From the NCBI RefSeq assembly GCF_001427865.1, contig NZ_LMHH01000001.1:1736001-1800000 (forward strand): a DNA stretch of 64,000 nucleotides, written 5' to 3'. Shown here piece by piece: positions 52,895-61,475 of the stretch (its first letter is position 1; each line of letters begins with the position of its first letter). The position numbers and the translations under genes are program-made. The notes beneath the pieces were generated by a model, which was not told the origin of the DNA, searched no databases, and saw nothing but the letters and a program-made list of their open reading frames with translations. The stretch is from Altererythrobacter sp. Root672 (GTDB lineage Bacteria; Pseudomonadota; Alphaproteobacteria; Sphingomonadales; Sphingomonadaceae).

Positions 52895-54172
52895 ATGAGG
52901 ACTTTCCGATACGTGGCCGCGTGCATCTCGGTGGCGCTGACAGCGCTGACGCCGGCAGCTGCGCACGCACAGGATCTAGTGGTCAATCGCAATGTGACTG
53001 TCCGCGAGGAGCCGGACCGGGACACCCCGGTCATCGACTATGCCGTTCCTGGCGACACCTTCGATGTGCTCGACGCAGGGCAACGGCAGAACGGCTATTA
53101 CCATGTTCGCCTGCCCGACGCTCGCGAGGGCTGGGTCTACCAGACGTTCGTTCGCCGGCTGAATCCGGATGCGTTAGTCGCAGCCGTAAGGCCCGACGAA
53201 ATGGTCGTCCATTTCATCGACGTCGACCAGGGCAACGCCGCGCTCCTCGAGTTTCCCTGTGCGGCAGTGCTCATCGACCTCGGCGGCCGCGGCGATGATG
53301 CCGCGATGCATCTCCTGGCCTACCTCAGGAAGTTTTTCGAGCGCCGGACCGATCTCAACCGCCGTTTTGCCGCAGTCTACGTCACCCACACGCACGTCGA
53401 CCACAACAGCAACCTCAAGCGCTCGATCGATGGGCGCTACCTGGTGGGATCATACATCCACAACGGGAGGCTGAACGGTTCGGGACGCCCCGACGCTGTC
53501 TGGATGGCGAGCTACCTGACCGCACAGTCGCCCGACATCGTGGGGCTGGCCATATCAGAGTCCGAGGTCGAAGCCGCTGGTCCAGGAGGACTGACAAACG
53601 CGGCGATCGACCCTGTGCAGTGTGCCGGGGTCGATCCGCAATTCCGGGTTCTCGCGGGAGGACGCGCGACCAACCCGGGCTGGTCGAATGACGATTTCAA
53701 GAACGGCAACAACCACAGCGTCGTCATTCGCGTCGACTTCGGAGAAGCCTCGTTCCTGTTTCCGGGCGACCTTGAAAACGCAGGGATAGCCGATTTGCTG
53801 ACGCGTTACGCGGGGACCGGGCTGCTTGATGTCGATGTCCTCGAGGTAAGTCATCACGGCGCGGAAAACGGCACCACTCCGGCGCTGCTGAGCGCGCTCT
53901 CTCCCGAGATCGCGATCATCTCGATGGGTCCGGAGCGTATCCAGCAACAGTGGACCGCCTACGATTATGGGCATCCACGGCAACTGACCGTGCAGGCGCT
54001 CGATCAGGCGGTGTCGGGCTCGCGACCTCGCAGGACAGTGCGCGTCGCCAGCGGTCAGGAGACCTTCGTCGATTTCGACCTCGACCGCGCAATCTACGCA
54101 ACGGGCTGGGACGGCGACATCGTACTCACCGCAAACCGTTCAGGGGCCTTGAGCGTCCGAACGACGCACTAG
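52895..54172 (+). CDS. Exported SH3 + metallo-beta-lactamase-fold protein (ComEC C-domain type)
   Basis: A 425-residue protein. It has a signal peptide (MRTFRYVAACISVALTALTP, cleavage after AHA), a bacterial SH3 domain (residues 27-85: VVNRNVTVREEPDRDTPVID, GYYHVRLPDAREGWVYQTFV) and an MBL fold: VHFIDVDQGNAALLEFP, the metal motif YVTHTHVDHNSNL, HSVVIRVDFGEASFLFPGDL and VSHHGAENGTTPALLSAL. The arrangement resembles the ComEC/Rec2 MBL domain detached and exported. It is 15 nt upstream of the DUF2235 gene, so they are co-transcribed. Reaction unknown; nuclease or hydrolase activity is possible. Confidence 0.8.
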   Translation: MRTFRYVAACISVALTALTPAAAHAQDLVVNRNVTVREEPDRDTPVIDYAVPGDTFDVLDAGQRQNGYYHVRLPDAREGWVYQTFVRRLNPDALVAAVRPDEMVVHFIDVDQGNAALLEFPCAAVLIDLGGRGDDAAMHLLAYLRKFFERRTDLNRRFAAVYVTHTHVDHNSNLKRSIDGRYLVGSYIHNGRLNGSGRPDAVWMASYLTAQSPDIVGLAISESEVEAAGPGGLTNAAIDPVQCAGVDPQFRVLAGGRATNPGWSNDDFKNGNNHSVVIRVDFGEASFLFPGDLENAGIADLLTRYAGTGLLDVDVLEVSHHGAENGTTPALLSALSPEIAIISMGPERIQQQWTAYDYGHPRQLTVQALDQAVSGSRPRRTVRVASGQETFVDFDLDRAIYATGWDGDIVLTANRSGALSVRTTH

Positions 54173-54187
54173 CCGTCAGGTAACAGC

Positions 54188-55408
54188 ATGGCCAAGTCAC
54201 CGACACCTCCGCAAGGCCGCAATCTTGTCGTTTGCTGCGACGGGACCAACAACGAGATCGGCGTACTGCTCTCGAATGTCCTCAAGCTCTACCGGATCGC
54301 CGACAAGAACGCGGAGCAGATTACCTACTACAGCCCCGGCATCGGCACGATCGCCATGCCGGACGCCTGGGGACGGTGGCGCCAGCTGGCGCGATCCTTC
54401 TTCGAAATGGGCACCGGGGCCGGGCTCGATCGCGACGTGCTCGCCGCTTACTGCTTCTTGTGCCGTCACTATCGCGACGGCGACAAAATCTTCCTCTTCG
54501 GCTTCAGCCGCGGGGCCTACACCGTTCGGGTGGTAGCCGGGTTCATCTACCTGATCGGCCTGCTGCGCGAGCACCAGATGAACTTCGCCGGCTACGCGCT
54601 GAAGGCGTACAAGGCCGCGAGCGAGACGGATAACTACAGGGTCGCCCAGGACTTTCAGCGGGTGGTGACCCCGCAATGCGTCCCGATCCATTTCATGGGC
54701 GTATGGGACACGGTTTCCTCCGTGATAGTGCCGGGGCGCGCGCCGTTCTCGAAGCTCAGGCTCGAAGAACTTCCCTACACCTCAAACAACCCCGCGGTTG
54801 AGACTTTCCGCCACGCCATCGCGATCGACGAGTTCCGTCGCATGTTCCGCGTCAAACGCTGGGACGAGCCGCAGGATTTCAAGTTCAATCCCCACTCGGT
54901 GATCAAGTCCCCACTTAAACAGGACATACGCCAGGTGTGGTTTGCAGGCTGTCATTCCGATGTCGGCGGAGGCTTCATCGAGAAACAGAGCGCGCTGTCC
55001 AAGTTTCCGCTTCTGTGGATGCTGGAGCAGGCCAAGGATCACGGGCTCCATATCCGAACGGCGATGGTCAATCACATCGTCAAGGGTCATCCGCGGGTCA
55101 ATGCCCGCACCTATGAAAAGCCCGACGCGGCCGGACCGCTGCATATCTCGATGAAATGGTATTGGCGCGTGCTCGAGATCTTTCCCAAATCTGTTCGTTA
55201 CCTCGACTGGAGGCCGCGCCGGCGGCTCCTTGGCAAGTACATCCCCTGCTGCGAACCTCGCACCATTCCCGTGGACAGCTGGGTTCACAGGTCCGTTGTC
55301 GATCGCAAGGCCCGCGTGAAGGGCTACAAACCTGTAAACTTGCCGCCCAGGTTCGAGATCGAGTCGATGACTGGCCCCCTCACGCCGCCGGCCAAACGCC
55401 GAAAATAG
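54188..55408 (+). CDS. DUF2235 alpha/beta hydrolase (Tle1-like)
   Basis: A 406-residue protein. It has the DUF2235 core: NLVVCCDGTNNEIGVLLSNV, YYSPGIGT, the nucleophile elbow FLFGFSRGAYTVRVVAGF (G-x-S-x-G), the Asp-bearing MGVWDTVSSVIVPGR and the His motif VWFAGCHSDVGGGFIEKQSA. Family members include type VI secretion phospholipases (Tle1) but this one lacks a secretion adaptor domain or signal peptide and no type VI genes occur nearby. It pairs with the exported MBL protein; its substrate is probably a lipid or another ester. Function here is inferred only. Confidence 0.85.
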   Translation: MAKSPTPPQGRNLVVCCDGTNNEIGVLLSNVLKLYRIADKNAEQITYYSPGIGTIAMPDAWGRWRQLARSFFEMGTGAGLDRDVLAAYCFLCRHYRDGDKIFLFGFSRGAYTVRVVAGFIYLIGLLREHQMNFAGYALKAYKAASETDNYRVAQDFQRVVTPQCVPIHFMGVWDTVSSVIVPGRAPFSKLRLEELPYTSNNPAVETFRHAIAIDEFRRMFRVKRWDEPQDFKFNPHSVIKSPLKQDIRQVWFAGCHSDVGGGFIEKQSALSKFPLLWMLEQAKDHGLHIRTAMVNHIVKGHPRVNARTYEKPDAAGPLHISMKWYWRVLEIFPKSVRYLDWRPRRRLLGKYIPCCEPRTIPVDSWVHRSVVDRKARVKGYKPVNLPPRFEIESMTGPLTPPAKRRK

Positions 55409-55443
55409 GGGTGCTCAACCCCCATCGGACGGGATTGTCATCG

Positions 55444-55570
55444 ACCATTCTGATCGATTATACTCGATCATCTTTCGATCAATGATCTCTCATACCCGAT
55501 CATTTTTGTTGACATTTGATCATCCAAAGCCGATCAATTGAGATCAGAACGATCGATCGGAGCCGATCAT
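55444..55570 (+). promoter_or_regulatory. GATC-rich operator cluster before the mobile mystery genes
   Basis: Within about 127 bases GATC occurs 11 times, mostly as CGATCA or its inverse TGATCG, in tandem. TTGACA (55509-55514) lies in the middle and could be a -35 box. The array ends at the ATG of the Xre gene (55569). Such a cluster suits cooperative binding of the Xre protein at its own promoter. Confidence 0.65.
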
Positions 55571-56033
55571 GGATACGAGAGCCTTAGCCAGAAAGCACCT
55601 TGAGCGGCGCCTTGCGCCGATCAGAGGTCAGCAAAATCTCGTTCGCCCCCCGCGCGGGTGGATTCGCGCGGTGCGCGAGGCTCTTGGCATGACCACGCGC
55701 CAACTCGCGCGCCGAATGGGCAAGGTCCAGTCTGCCGTGGTCGAGATGGAACAGAGCGAAGCACGCGACTCGATTACACTCGCGACCTTGCGTCACGCCG
55801 CCGAGGCGCTCGACTGCACGCTCGTCTATGCGCTGGTCCCCAACCGGCCGATAGACGACATGCTGCGCGCGCGCGCTGCCGATATCGCCTCGCAACTGCT
55901 CGCACGCGCCAGCCACACCATGGCGCTGGAAAACCAGGCGCTCGACCTTGCTGCATTGGAGGCAGAGCGAGAGCGCCTGATCGAGGAGATCCTGCGCCGC
56001 CCCACAGCCCGTTTGTGGGACGAGTCTTTGTGA
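55569..56033 (+). CDS. Mobile mystery protein A (Xre-type HTH)
   Basis: A 154-residue protein. A long helix is followed by an Xre HTH (WIRAVREALGMTTRQLARRM, then GKVQSAVVEMEQSEARDSIT and LATLRHAAEALDCTLVYALV), the layout of TIGR02612. It is encoded directly before the Fic gene, with GTGA overlap, as usual for the pair. By analogy with toxin-antitoxin modules it may repress transcription and neutralise the Fic protein. The GATC-rich array lies at its promoter. Confidence 0.9.
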   Translation: MDTRALARKHLERRLAPIRGQQNLVRPPRGWIRAVREALGMTTRQLARRMGKVQSAVVEMEQSEARDSITLATLRHAAEALDCTLVYALVPNRPIDDMLRARAADIASQLLARASHTMALENQALDLAALEAERERLIEEILRRPTARLWDESL

Positions 56034-56620
56034 CAGTGGATCTGTTAGCTGATGAGGACGGCAACACCCCACTCAGCGCCGAAGAGCGGCTCGGGCTTAT
56101 CCCGTCCTACGTCACCTTGCGGCAGGAGCTGAACGAGATCGAGCAGATCAACATCACAGAAGGCGAACGCTGGGCGTTTGGCCGCGCCCGCGACATCCTC
56201 GATGAAGGCTACTTGCGCGAACTTCACCGTCGCATGTTTGGCAAAGTTTGGAAGTGGGCCGGAGACTATTCACGCGAGAACAACCGCCGCATCGGCTCCG
56301 ACAGCGTCATGATCCCCCTCGATCTGCGAGGCCTTCTTGACGACGTGCGCTACTGGATCGACCATGGCACCTACCCTCCCGACGAGATCGCGCTGCGCTT
56401 CCATCACCGGCTGACCCAGATTCACCCCTTTCCCAACGGGAATGGCCGGTTTTCCCGCCTGGCGGCCGATCTTCTCGCGGTGCACCTGGGACAGCCCCGC
56501 TTCACCTGGGGCCGCACGAATCTCGTGGAGGCGGGTGCTACGCGGCGGCAATACATCGATGCACTTCGCGCCGCCGACGGTCACGCCATCGACTCGCTCC
56601 TGGCGTTCGCGCGTTCCTGA
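56030..56620 (+). CDS. Mobile mystery protein B (Fic domain)
   Basis: A 196-residue Fic protein (TIGR02613-type). The catalytic motif is complete: RLTQIHPFPNGNGRFSRLAA (HPFx2GNGR), so AMP transfer (or another nucleotide) to target proteins is predicted. Upstream helices such as LRELHRRMFGKVWKWAGDYS resemble the Fic core. No obvious inhibitory (S/T)xxxE(G/N) helix was identified in the protein, so inhibition may come from the partner. It starts with GTG 56030 overlapping the Xre stop codon. Confidence 0.92.
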   Translation: MTVDLLADEDGNTPLSAEERLGLIPSYVTLRQELNEIEQINITEGERWAFGRARDILDEGYLRELHRRMFGKVWKWAGDYSRENNRRIGSDSVMIPLDLRGLLDDVRYWIDHGTYPPDEIALRFHHRLTQIHPFPNGNGRFSRLAADLLAVHLGQPRFTWGRTNLVEAGATRRQYIDALRAADGHAIDSLLAFARS

Positions 56621-56621
56621 C

Positions 56622-58580
56622 TCACCGTTCGATCTCGGGCCCCCGCCGGATCGTCCAGCTGGTGCCGGCCTCGCGCATGATCCCGGAGACCTGCTTTCCG
56701 ATGGCGCGCCCGAGCACAGGCCGCCACGGCACCAGCGAGAACTCGCGGCTGTTCTCGACAACCGCGAACCGTCCCGAGGGCAGGTCGAGCCGCCGCGCCA
56801 CAAGGCCCTCGACTCGAATACCCTCACCCGGGTCGACGTAGTCCTTGCCGGTCTCGCGCGCATAACCCGCGGCTACGCGCAGCAATTCCCGGCGCCTCAG
56901 CAACGCCAGCGTCCCGGTGCCCAGCACGACCTCGCCCCGATGCTCGCTCGCGAGGCCACGCTGAAGCAACCAGGCGCGCCGCAGGGCCAGCGCCGCGCGC
57001 ACCTCGCGCCCGAACCCCGCGTCGCGCCCCTGTACCCCGTCGCCGGCGGCCAGCACGTCATCGAGCCAGGTGGCGCCGTCGTGCGCGGGCAAACCCTCGA
57101 GCGGAACCGGAGAGAGCACCTCGACCCCCACCGGTCGCCCCTCCAGCATGCGTGCCTCGTGCCGTTCGACGCGCGCCAGGTGATCGGCCGGAATGGCCCA
57201 GATGCCCTCGCTGTCCCGCTCGAGGCGCAGGCTTCGGCGCAAAGCCTCGAGCCGCCGTACGTGCGTCTCGATGTAGGCCGCCGTCGCGCCGGGATCGTGC
57301 CGGCGATGAAGATCGGGGCTGTACCGCCCCGAGTGGGCTGCCGCGATCGCCGATATCGTCCGATCGCTCTCGCGCACGCCGCCCGCACGCGGCACGAGGC
57401 GCACGATCGCACCGGCCGGCAAGGTCCCGATCCCATCGCCGCCGCCGATCCGCGCGTAGTGCGCGCGGCCGTCGACGGCATCGATGACGAGGTAGTGCCG
57501 GTCGCGGTGCTCGTCGTCGAGGCCCCGCGCCACGACCCGTCCGACCAGGTCCTGCCGCAAGACAGGCTCGAACACATGCTGGGCGCCGGGTGCCCGATCG
57601 AGGCCTGCGGCGGTCAGCGCGCGCTGCATCGTGCGCACGATGTCGCCGCGCTCGCCGAGCGCCCGAAGCGCATCCTCGAGACCGGCGGCCAGTTGCCAGC
57701 GACCGCCGCCGCGTTCTTCGGCCAGGCCGAGCGCCGCGAGCTTGCGCAGCCGTCCCGCCTGCAGCGCCCAGTCGAACATCGAACCCTCGCCCACAGCGAC
57801 AATCCCCTGGTCGTCCGCCATGTGCAGTATCCGGCGATCGATCTCAGTCAGCCGCTCGGCCTCGACGTCGCGCCGCAGGCGCTGCTCGATTTCGCGATCG
57901 GTACGTGGGCCGAGGTCGAGCGAGACGAGCTCGCACGCACGCTCGCGCATGCCGCGCGCGATATACTCAGGCGCGATGACCAGGTTCTCGCCGCGATCGT
58001 CCTTGCCGCGCAGGATCACATGCGTGTGCGGATGCAAGGTGTCGGCATGATTTGCCGCGACCCATTCGAGCCGCGTCCCGAGGTCGTCCTCCATCCGAGC
58101 CATCAACCGGCGAATGAGGGAACGCAAATCCTCGTACTCAGCGCCATCCTCGGCCGAGACAATGAACCGGAACTGGTGGCGGTCGCTCTCGCAGCGGGAG
58201 AGGAACGAGCGACCGTCGGCCGCATCCTCGCGAGCCGAATAGAGCTCGCCCGTGCCGCCTTCGCGCCCGACCCCGTCTCGCTGGATGTAACGCAAGTGCG
58301 CGGCGGCTGCCCCCATGCCTTTGCCCGCGAGCCGTACGAGCCGGGTCTTGACCACCGCCCGGCGCGCCCGCAGGCCAGCGCGCAAATCGCGCGAACCCAG
58401 CAGGCGTCCAGCCGCAGCGCCTCGACTCAACCGGCTGCCGGCAAACCGACGTCGCCCTGCCCTGTCGGAAAGGCCGGCCCGCATCGCCGCGGCGAGCACG
58501 CTATGAAGATACTTGCGGCCACGCTTCGAACGCGCTGATCGCATCCGGCCTATCGTCGGTTCAAAAGGGTGGTCGCGCAT
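56622..58580 (-). CDS. Relaxase of the VirD2/DUF3363 type
   Basis: A 652-residue relaxase. The histidine triad motif is WVAANHADTLHPHTHVILRG (HxDxxHPHTHV, residues about 181-200), and motif-I-like Tyr lies in AHLRYIQRDGVG. The N-terminal 90 residues are strongly basic; the C-terminal half is the DUF3363 region (LRQDLVGRVVARGLDDEHRD, and LVPWRPVLGRAIGKQVSGIM). It nicks oriT and pilots the DNA through TraG. GGAGGAACC precedes ATG 58580. It is convergent with the Fic gene, which ends one base away. Confidence 0.92.
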   Translation of the reverse strand: MRDHPFEPTIGRMRSARSKRGRKYLHSVLAAAMRAGLSDRAGRRRFAGSRLSRGAAAGRLLGSRDLRAGLRARRAVVKTRLVRLAGKGMGAAAAHLRYIQRDGVGREGGTGELYSAREDAADGRSFLSRCESDRHQFRFIVSAEDGAEYEDLRSLIRRLMARMEDDLGTRLEWVAANHADTLHPHTHVILRGKDDRGENLVIAPEYIARGMRERACELVSLDLGPRTDREIEQRLRRDVEAERLTEIDRRILHMADDQGIVAVGEGSMFDWALQAGRLRKLAALGLAEERGGGRWQLAAGLEDALRALGERGDIVRTMQRALTAAGLDRAPGAQHVFEPVLRQDLVGRVVARGLDDEHRDRHYLVIDAVDGRAHYARIGGGDGIGTLPAGAIVRLVPRAGGVRESDRTISAIAAAHSGRYSPDLHRRHDPGATAAYIETHVRRLEALRRSLRLERDSEGIWAIPADHLARVERHEARMLEGRPVGVEVLSPVPLEGLPAHDGATWLDDVLAAGDGVQGRDAGFGREVRAALALRRAWLLQRGLASEHRGEVVLGTGTLALLRRRELLRVAAGYARETGKDYVDPGEGIRVEGLVARRLDLPSGRFAVVENSREFSLVPWRPVLGRAIGKQVSGIMREAGTSWTIRRGPEIER

Positions 58581-58973
58581 GGTTCCTCCAAAGGGTTGTC
58601 CAGAGGATGGCGTGCAGACCCTATCCGCGACACTGGTTCACCGACGACGCTCGCGGCAAGAAGGCTGCGAGCTCAGTCGATCGCAGGGTGACCAGGGCCC
58701 CGATCCATCGGTTCGAAGGACTGAGAGACGAACCATCTCGCGCCCCGTCAGGCCGTCTCCCGGCAAAAAGATGTGCAGACAAGGACTTGGCGAGCCTTGC
58801 GAGACGGTCCCTTTATCTTGCCCTCCCCGCCCTTCTTCCTCGTGCTCCCAGCCCTCCTTCCTTGCCAGGTCTCCCTCACGCGATCGCCGCCCGATCATGG
58901 GGGCCGACGAACAGAACGAAGGGGAGCGACGCCGGGCGCGCCGCTCCCCGAAAACCTGCCGATCGAATGGCGT
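58581..58973. other. Intergenic region upstream of the relaxase, candidate oriT
   Basis: The 393-nt region lies directly upstream of the relaxase gene, a common place for oriT. GGTTCG (58710-58715) is inverted as CGAACC (58729-58734) with a 13-nt spacer. Nothing else supports a nic site, and I could not match a known consensus. Open frames here are not convincing. Confidence 0.35.
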
Positions 58974-59327
58974 TCAAACTGCGCGTTCGAACGCAGCCAG
59001 CGCGTCCTCACGCCTGTCGCACCGGTGCTGCCAGAGCAGCGCTACGGCCGCCCCATCGCCATCGGCCAGGCACAACGCGGCGTGCCAGGACCCATCAAGG
59101 AAGCTGAGGATCGCCACGCGAGACAGGTCGGTTTCGCCATCATCGCAGTACTCGAAATCCCACCCGAAATGCTGCCCCAGGTAGCGCTCCGAGATACGCG
59201 CATCCCACAGGAAATCGAGCGCCTCGGCTTCCAGGATCCGGGCCGCCAGCACAGCCCCGAACTCCGCCCGCAGCGCATCCACGAGACCCTCGCAAGCGCC
59301 CGAACCCCTTACCGGATGAATGGTCAT
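58974..59327 (-). CDS. Hypothetical protein of the conjugative module
   Basis: A 117-residue acidic soluble protein (EGLVDALRAEFGAVLAARIL, AISERYLGQHFGWDFEYCD-like stretch, then AALCLADGDGAAVALLWQHR). No catalytic motif is seen. ATG 59327 was chosen as the first good start in the frame, with GGAGACGGTC before it. Such genes appear between relaxase and ssb in sphingomonad elements; the function is unknown. I cannot name the family. Confidence 0.6.
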   Translation of the reverse strand: MTIHPVRGSGACEGLVDALRAEFGAVLAARILEAEALDFLWDARISERYLGQHFGWDFEYCDDGETDLSRVAILSFLDGSWHAALCLADGDGAAVALLWQHRCDRREDALAAFERAV

Positions 59328-59603
59328 GACCGTCTCCTTTGCTTCGTCTTCCCGATCGAAGACACGCCTCCAGGAGCGGGCGGCGGGGCGGCTGTCAGGG
59401 ACGCGCAAGGCTGGCCTTGCGCGCCGCGAAGCGGGGCGTGGGGGAACCGATTTGCGTGAGCAAATTGGGGGGACCGCGCATCCTTGAGAGCCGCCCCGCC
59501 GTCCGCCACACTGGGCCTCACCGAGAAGAGCCCTCCCCCTCTCCTTAGCCAGGCAAGCACAAAAAGAGCTCGGCGGCCGAAGCCGCCGGGCTCATCGTCA
59601 GGC

Positions 59604-60041
59604 TCAGAACGGGATGTCCTCGTCGCCGAGTTTGGCTTGGTCGCCGGCCTGATCACCTGCCTTGTCGATGCCCTCCCCGGCCTCGCCCTTGTGCGGGCGG
59701 TTGAGGAACTGGACATCGTCGGCGATCACTTCGTAGCCGAACCGCTCGACGCCTTCGCCATCGGTCCAGCGGGTGTTGTGGATCCGGCCGCGCACCGAGA
59801 CCAGCATGCCTTTGGTGGCATGCTGCGCGATGATCCGTCCGAGCCCGTTGAAGCAGGTCACGCGGTGCCATTCGGTGTCCTTGGCGGTGAAACCGCTCTC
59901 GTCCTTGTAGGTCTTGCCCTCGCTGTCACGCTTCACGCGGCTGGTCCCGAGGCTGAAGGTCGAAACTTCGGTTCCGCCACTGGTGGTGCGCTTCTGCGGG
60001 TCGGCGCCGAGGTTGCCGACGAGGATCACAATGTTGGTCAT
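59604..60041 (-). CDS. ssb: Single-stranded DNA-binding protein
   Basis: A 145-residue SSB: NIVILVGNLGADPQKRTTSG, FSLGTSRVKRDSEGKTYKDE, TEWHRVTCFNGLGRIIAQHA and a C-terminal acidic tip GDEDIPF that recruits replication partners. It is a second, element-borne SSB that would coat incoming single-stranded DNA after transfer. Between 59328 and 59603 there is no supported gene. ATG 60041 is preceded by GGAGACC. Confidence 0.95.
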   Translation of the reverse strand: MTNIVILVGNLGADPQKRTTSGGTEVSTFSLGTSRVKRDSEGKTYKDESGFTAKDTEWHRVTCFNGLGRIIAQHATKGMLVSVRGRIHNTRWTDGEGVERFGYEVIADDVQFLNRPHKGEAGEGIDKAGDQAGDQAKLGDEDIPF

Positions 60042-60403
60042 GATAGGTCTCCTGTTCGTCGCCGGGACCATCCCGTCGACAGCCCGGACAAGGGCGAGGC
60101 CAGCGCGGCGGCACGCACCGCGGGCGCCAGCCAAGGGGCACCTCGGCCCAAGGCCGGCGCGGGCAGCCCGCAGGGCAACACGGGCCGCAGGGCCGCAGGT
60201 TGCGCGCCGTCGCGGCCGAGCCAGAGGGGCTGGACAAAGGAGAGGGATGGCCAGGCAACGATCATCAGCGAAGACCGTCACCAACATGCCTGAGGGCCAA
60301 GAGATCAGGTCGGAGACGCCCCGCTGCCGCAGCAACGAACCCAAGGCTGACCTTCGCTTGGGCCCGGTTGACACAGCGGCCCGCAGGGAAGAGCCTTGAC
60401 GCC
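60042..60403. other. Divergent region between ssb and SRAP genes
   Basis: 362 nt with very high GC content, holding both promoters. No ORF with family features. Confidence 0.4.
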
Positions 60404-61000
60404 ATGTGCAACCTCTACCGCATGACGAAGACAACCGCCGAGGTCGCCAACCTGTTCAACGCGGTCGAGCTCGGCTCGAGCAACGCGCCTGCTGAAATCT
60501 ATCCGGGCTCTCCCGGCCTGGTCGTCGCCGGCGGCGAGCTTCGCAGCATGGTCTGGGGCTTCCCGCTCAGGCTCAAGGGCATGAAGCCGGATGCAAAGCC
60601 CAAGCCTGTAAACAACGCCCGGGCCGATAAGCTCGACAGTTTCATGTGGCGTTTCAGCTTTGCCGAACGGCGTTGCCTGATCCCGGTCACCGAGTTTGCC
60701 GAAGCAGAAGGCGAGAAGGGTAGCAAGACACGGACGTGGTTCTCGCTGCCCGAGGAGGATCTCTTTGCCGTCGCGGGGATCTGGCGAGAGACCGACGAAT
60801 GGGGCCCGGCCTATTCCATGGTCATGACAGAGGCGTGCGTTCACGTGGCCGGCGTGCACGATCGCATGCCGGTCATCGTGAGACGCGAGGACTGGGCCGA
60901 CTGGCTCGACGGACCGCCCGACGCGGCGGGCCTGCTTTGCCGGCCTTACCCCGCGATGATGAGTGTGCACCGGACGACGGACCTCTGGGTGCGGCGCTAG
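60404..61000 (+). CDS. SRAP-family abasic-site protein (YedK/HMCES-like)
   Basis: A 198-residue protein of the SOS-response-associated peptidase family. The catalytic Cys is residue 2 (MCNLYRMTK), followed by VNNARADKLDSFMWRFSFAE, RRCLIPVTEFAEAEG (the active-site Glu region) and VHDRMPVIVRREDWADWL with the conserved His. These enzymes form a thiazolidine cross-link with abasic sites in single-stranded DNA. Together with the neighbouring SSB it suits a leading-region protection role during conjugation. It starts with ATG 60404, so Cys2 is exposed after Met removal. Confidence 0.93.
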   Translation: MCNLYRMTKTTAEVANLFNAVELGSSNAPAEIYPGSPGLVVAGGELRSMVWGFPLRLKGMKPDAKPKPVNNARADKLDSFMWRFSFAERRCLIPVTEFAEAEGEKGSKTRTWFSLPEEDLFAVAGIWRETDEWGPAYSMVMTEACVHVAGVHDRMPVIVRREDWADWLDGPPDAAGLLCRPYPAMMSVHRTTDLWVRR

Positions 61001-61119
61001 CCGAGCTTCCGTTGCCCCTCTTGTCTCGCATTGGTTCGGCAAATTCGCCGTCTCTTGAGCGGGCGGCCTGCCCCCCCCTAATTTGACCCGCGAGTGGATT
61101 AGCCCTGCAAAGGATTGCT

Positions 61120-61461
61120 ATGTCGGACATGCTCATGACCGGCGTTCTTGTGGCAGGCGGCTTCGTGATCGCCTATTTTCTATCCGAGTGGGCTGCGCGC
61201 CGATGGATTGAAAAGCGCACGGCCGCGCAAGCCCAAGGAAGCATCGCCAGATCAATCTGCCGGCAATTAAAACCTCTATCACAAGTCTATTTCGGAACGG
61301 GTCAGGGGGCGCGTGATTGTCGAACTGGACGCGTCCTCGCCCTCCCCCTCCCAAATGAGCCGGCGCGTCCACCCCCCTCCCCCGCGGCAGCAGATCCACG
61401 CAGGCTATCGACCGTAGCTCCACGATGGATGGAGGCGCTTGGTTCGTGCTCGAAGGCATAG
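61120..61461 (+). CDS. Possible small membrane protein
   Basis: An ORF of 113 codons. Residues 5-25 (LMTGVLVAGGFVIAYFLSEW) form a plausible membrane helix followed by AARRWIEKRT, but the rest is Pro/Ala-rich and looks like a translation of an unselected frame. It may be a short real gene with a damaged 3' end, or chance. Confidence 0.3.
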   Translation: MSDMLMTGVLVAGGFVIAYFLSEWAARRWIEKRTAAQAQGSIARSICRQLKPLSQVYFGTGQGARDCRTGRVLALPLPNEPARPPPSPAAADPRRLSTVAPRWMEALGSCSKA

Positions 61462-61475
61462 CGGCGCGCCGACCG

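Noticed and set aside
55444-55570. GATC array considered as CRISPR or iterons of a replication origin
   Set aside because: Repeats are 6 bp with irregular spacing and no constant spacers; no replication initiator gene is adjacent. An operator cluster fits better.
56442-58538. 698-codon plus-strand frame opposite the relaxase
   Set aside because: The relaxase on the minus strand has the HxDxxHPHTHV motif and normal length; the opposite frame has none.
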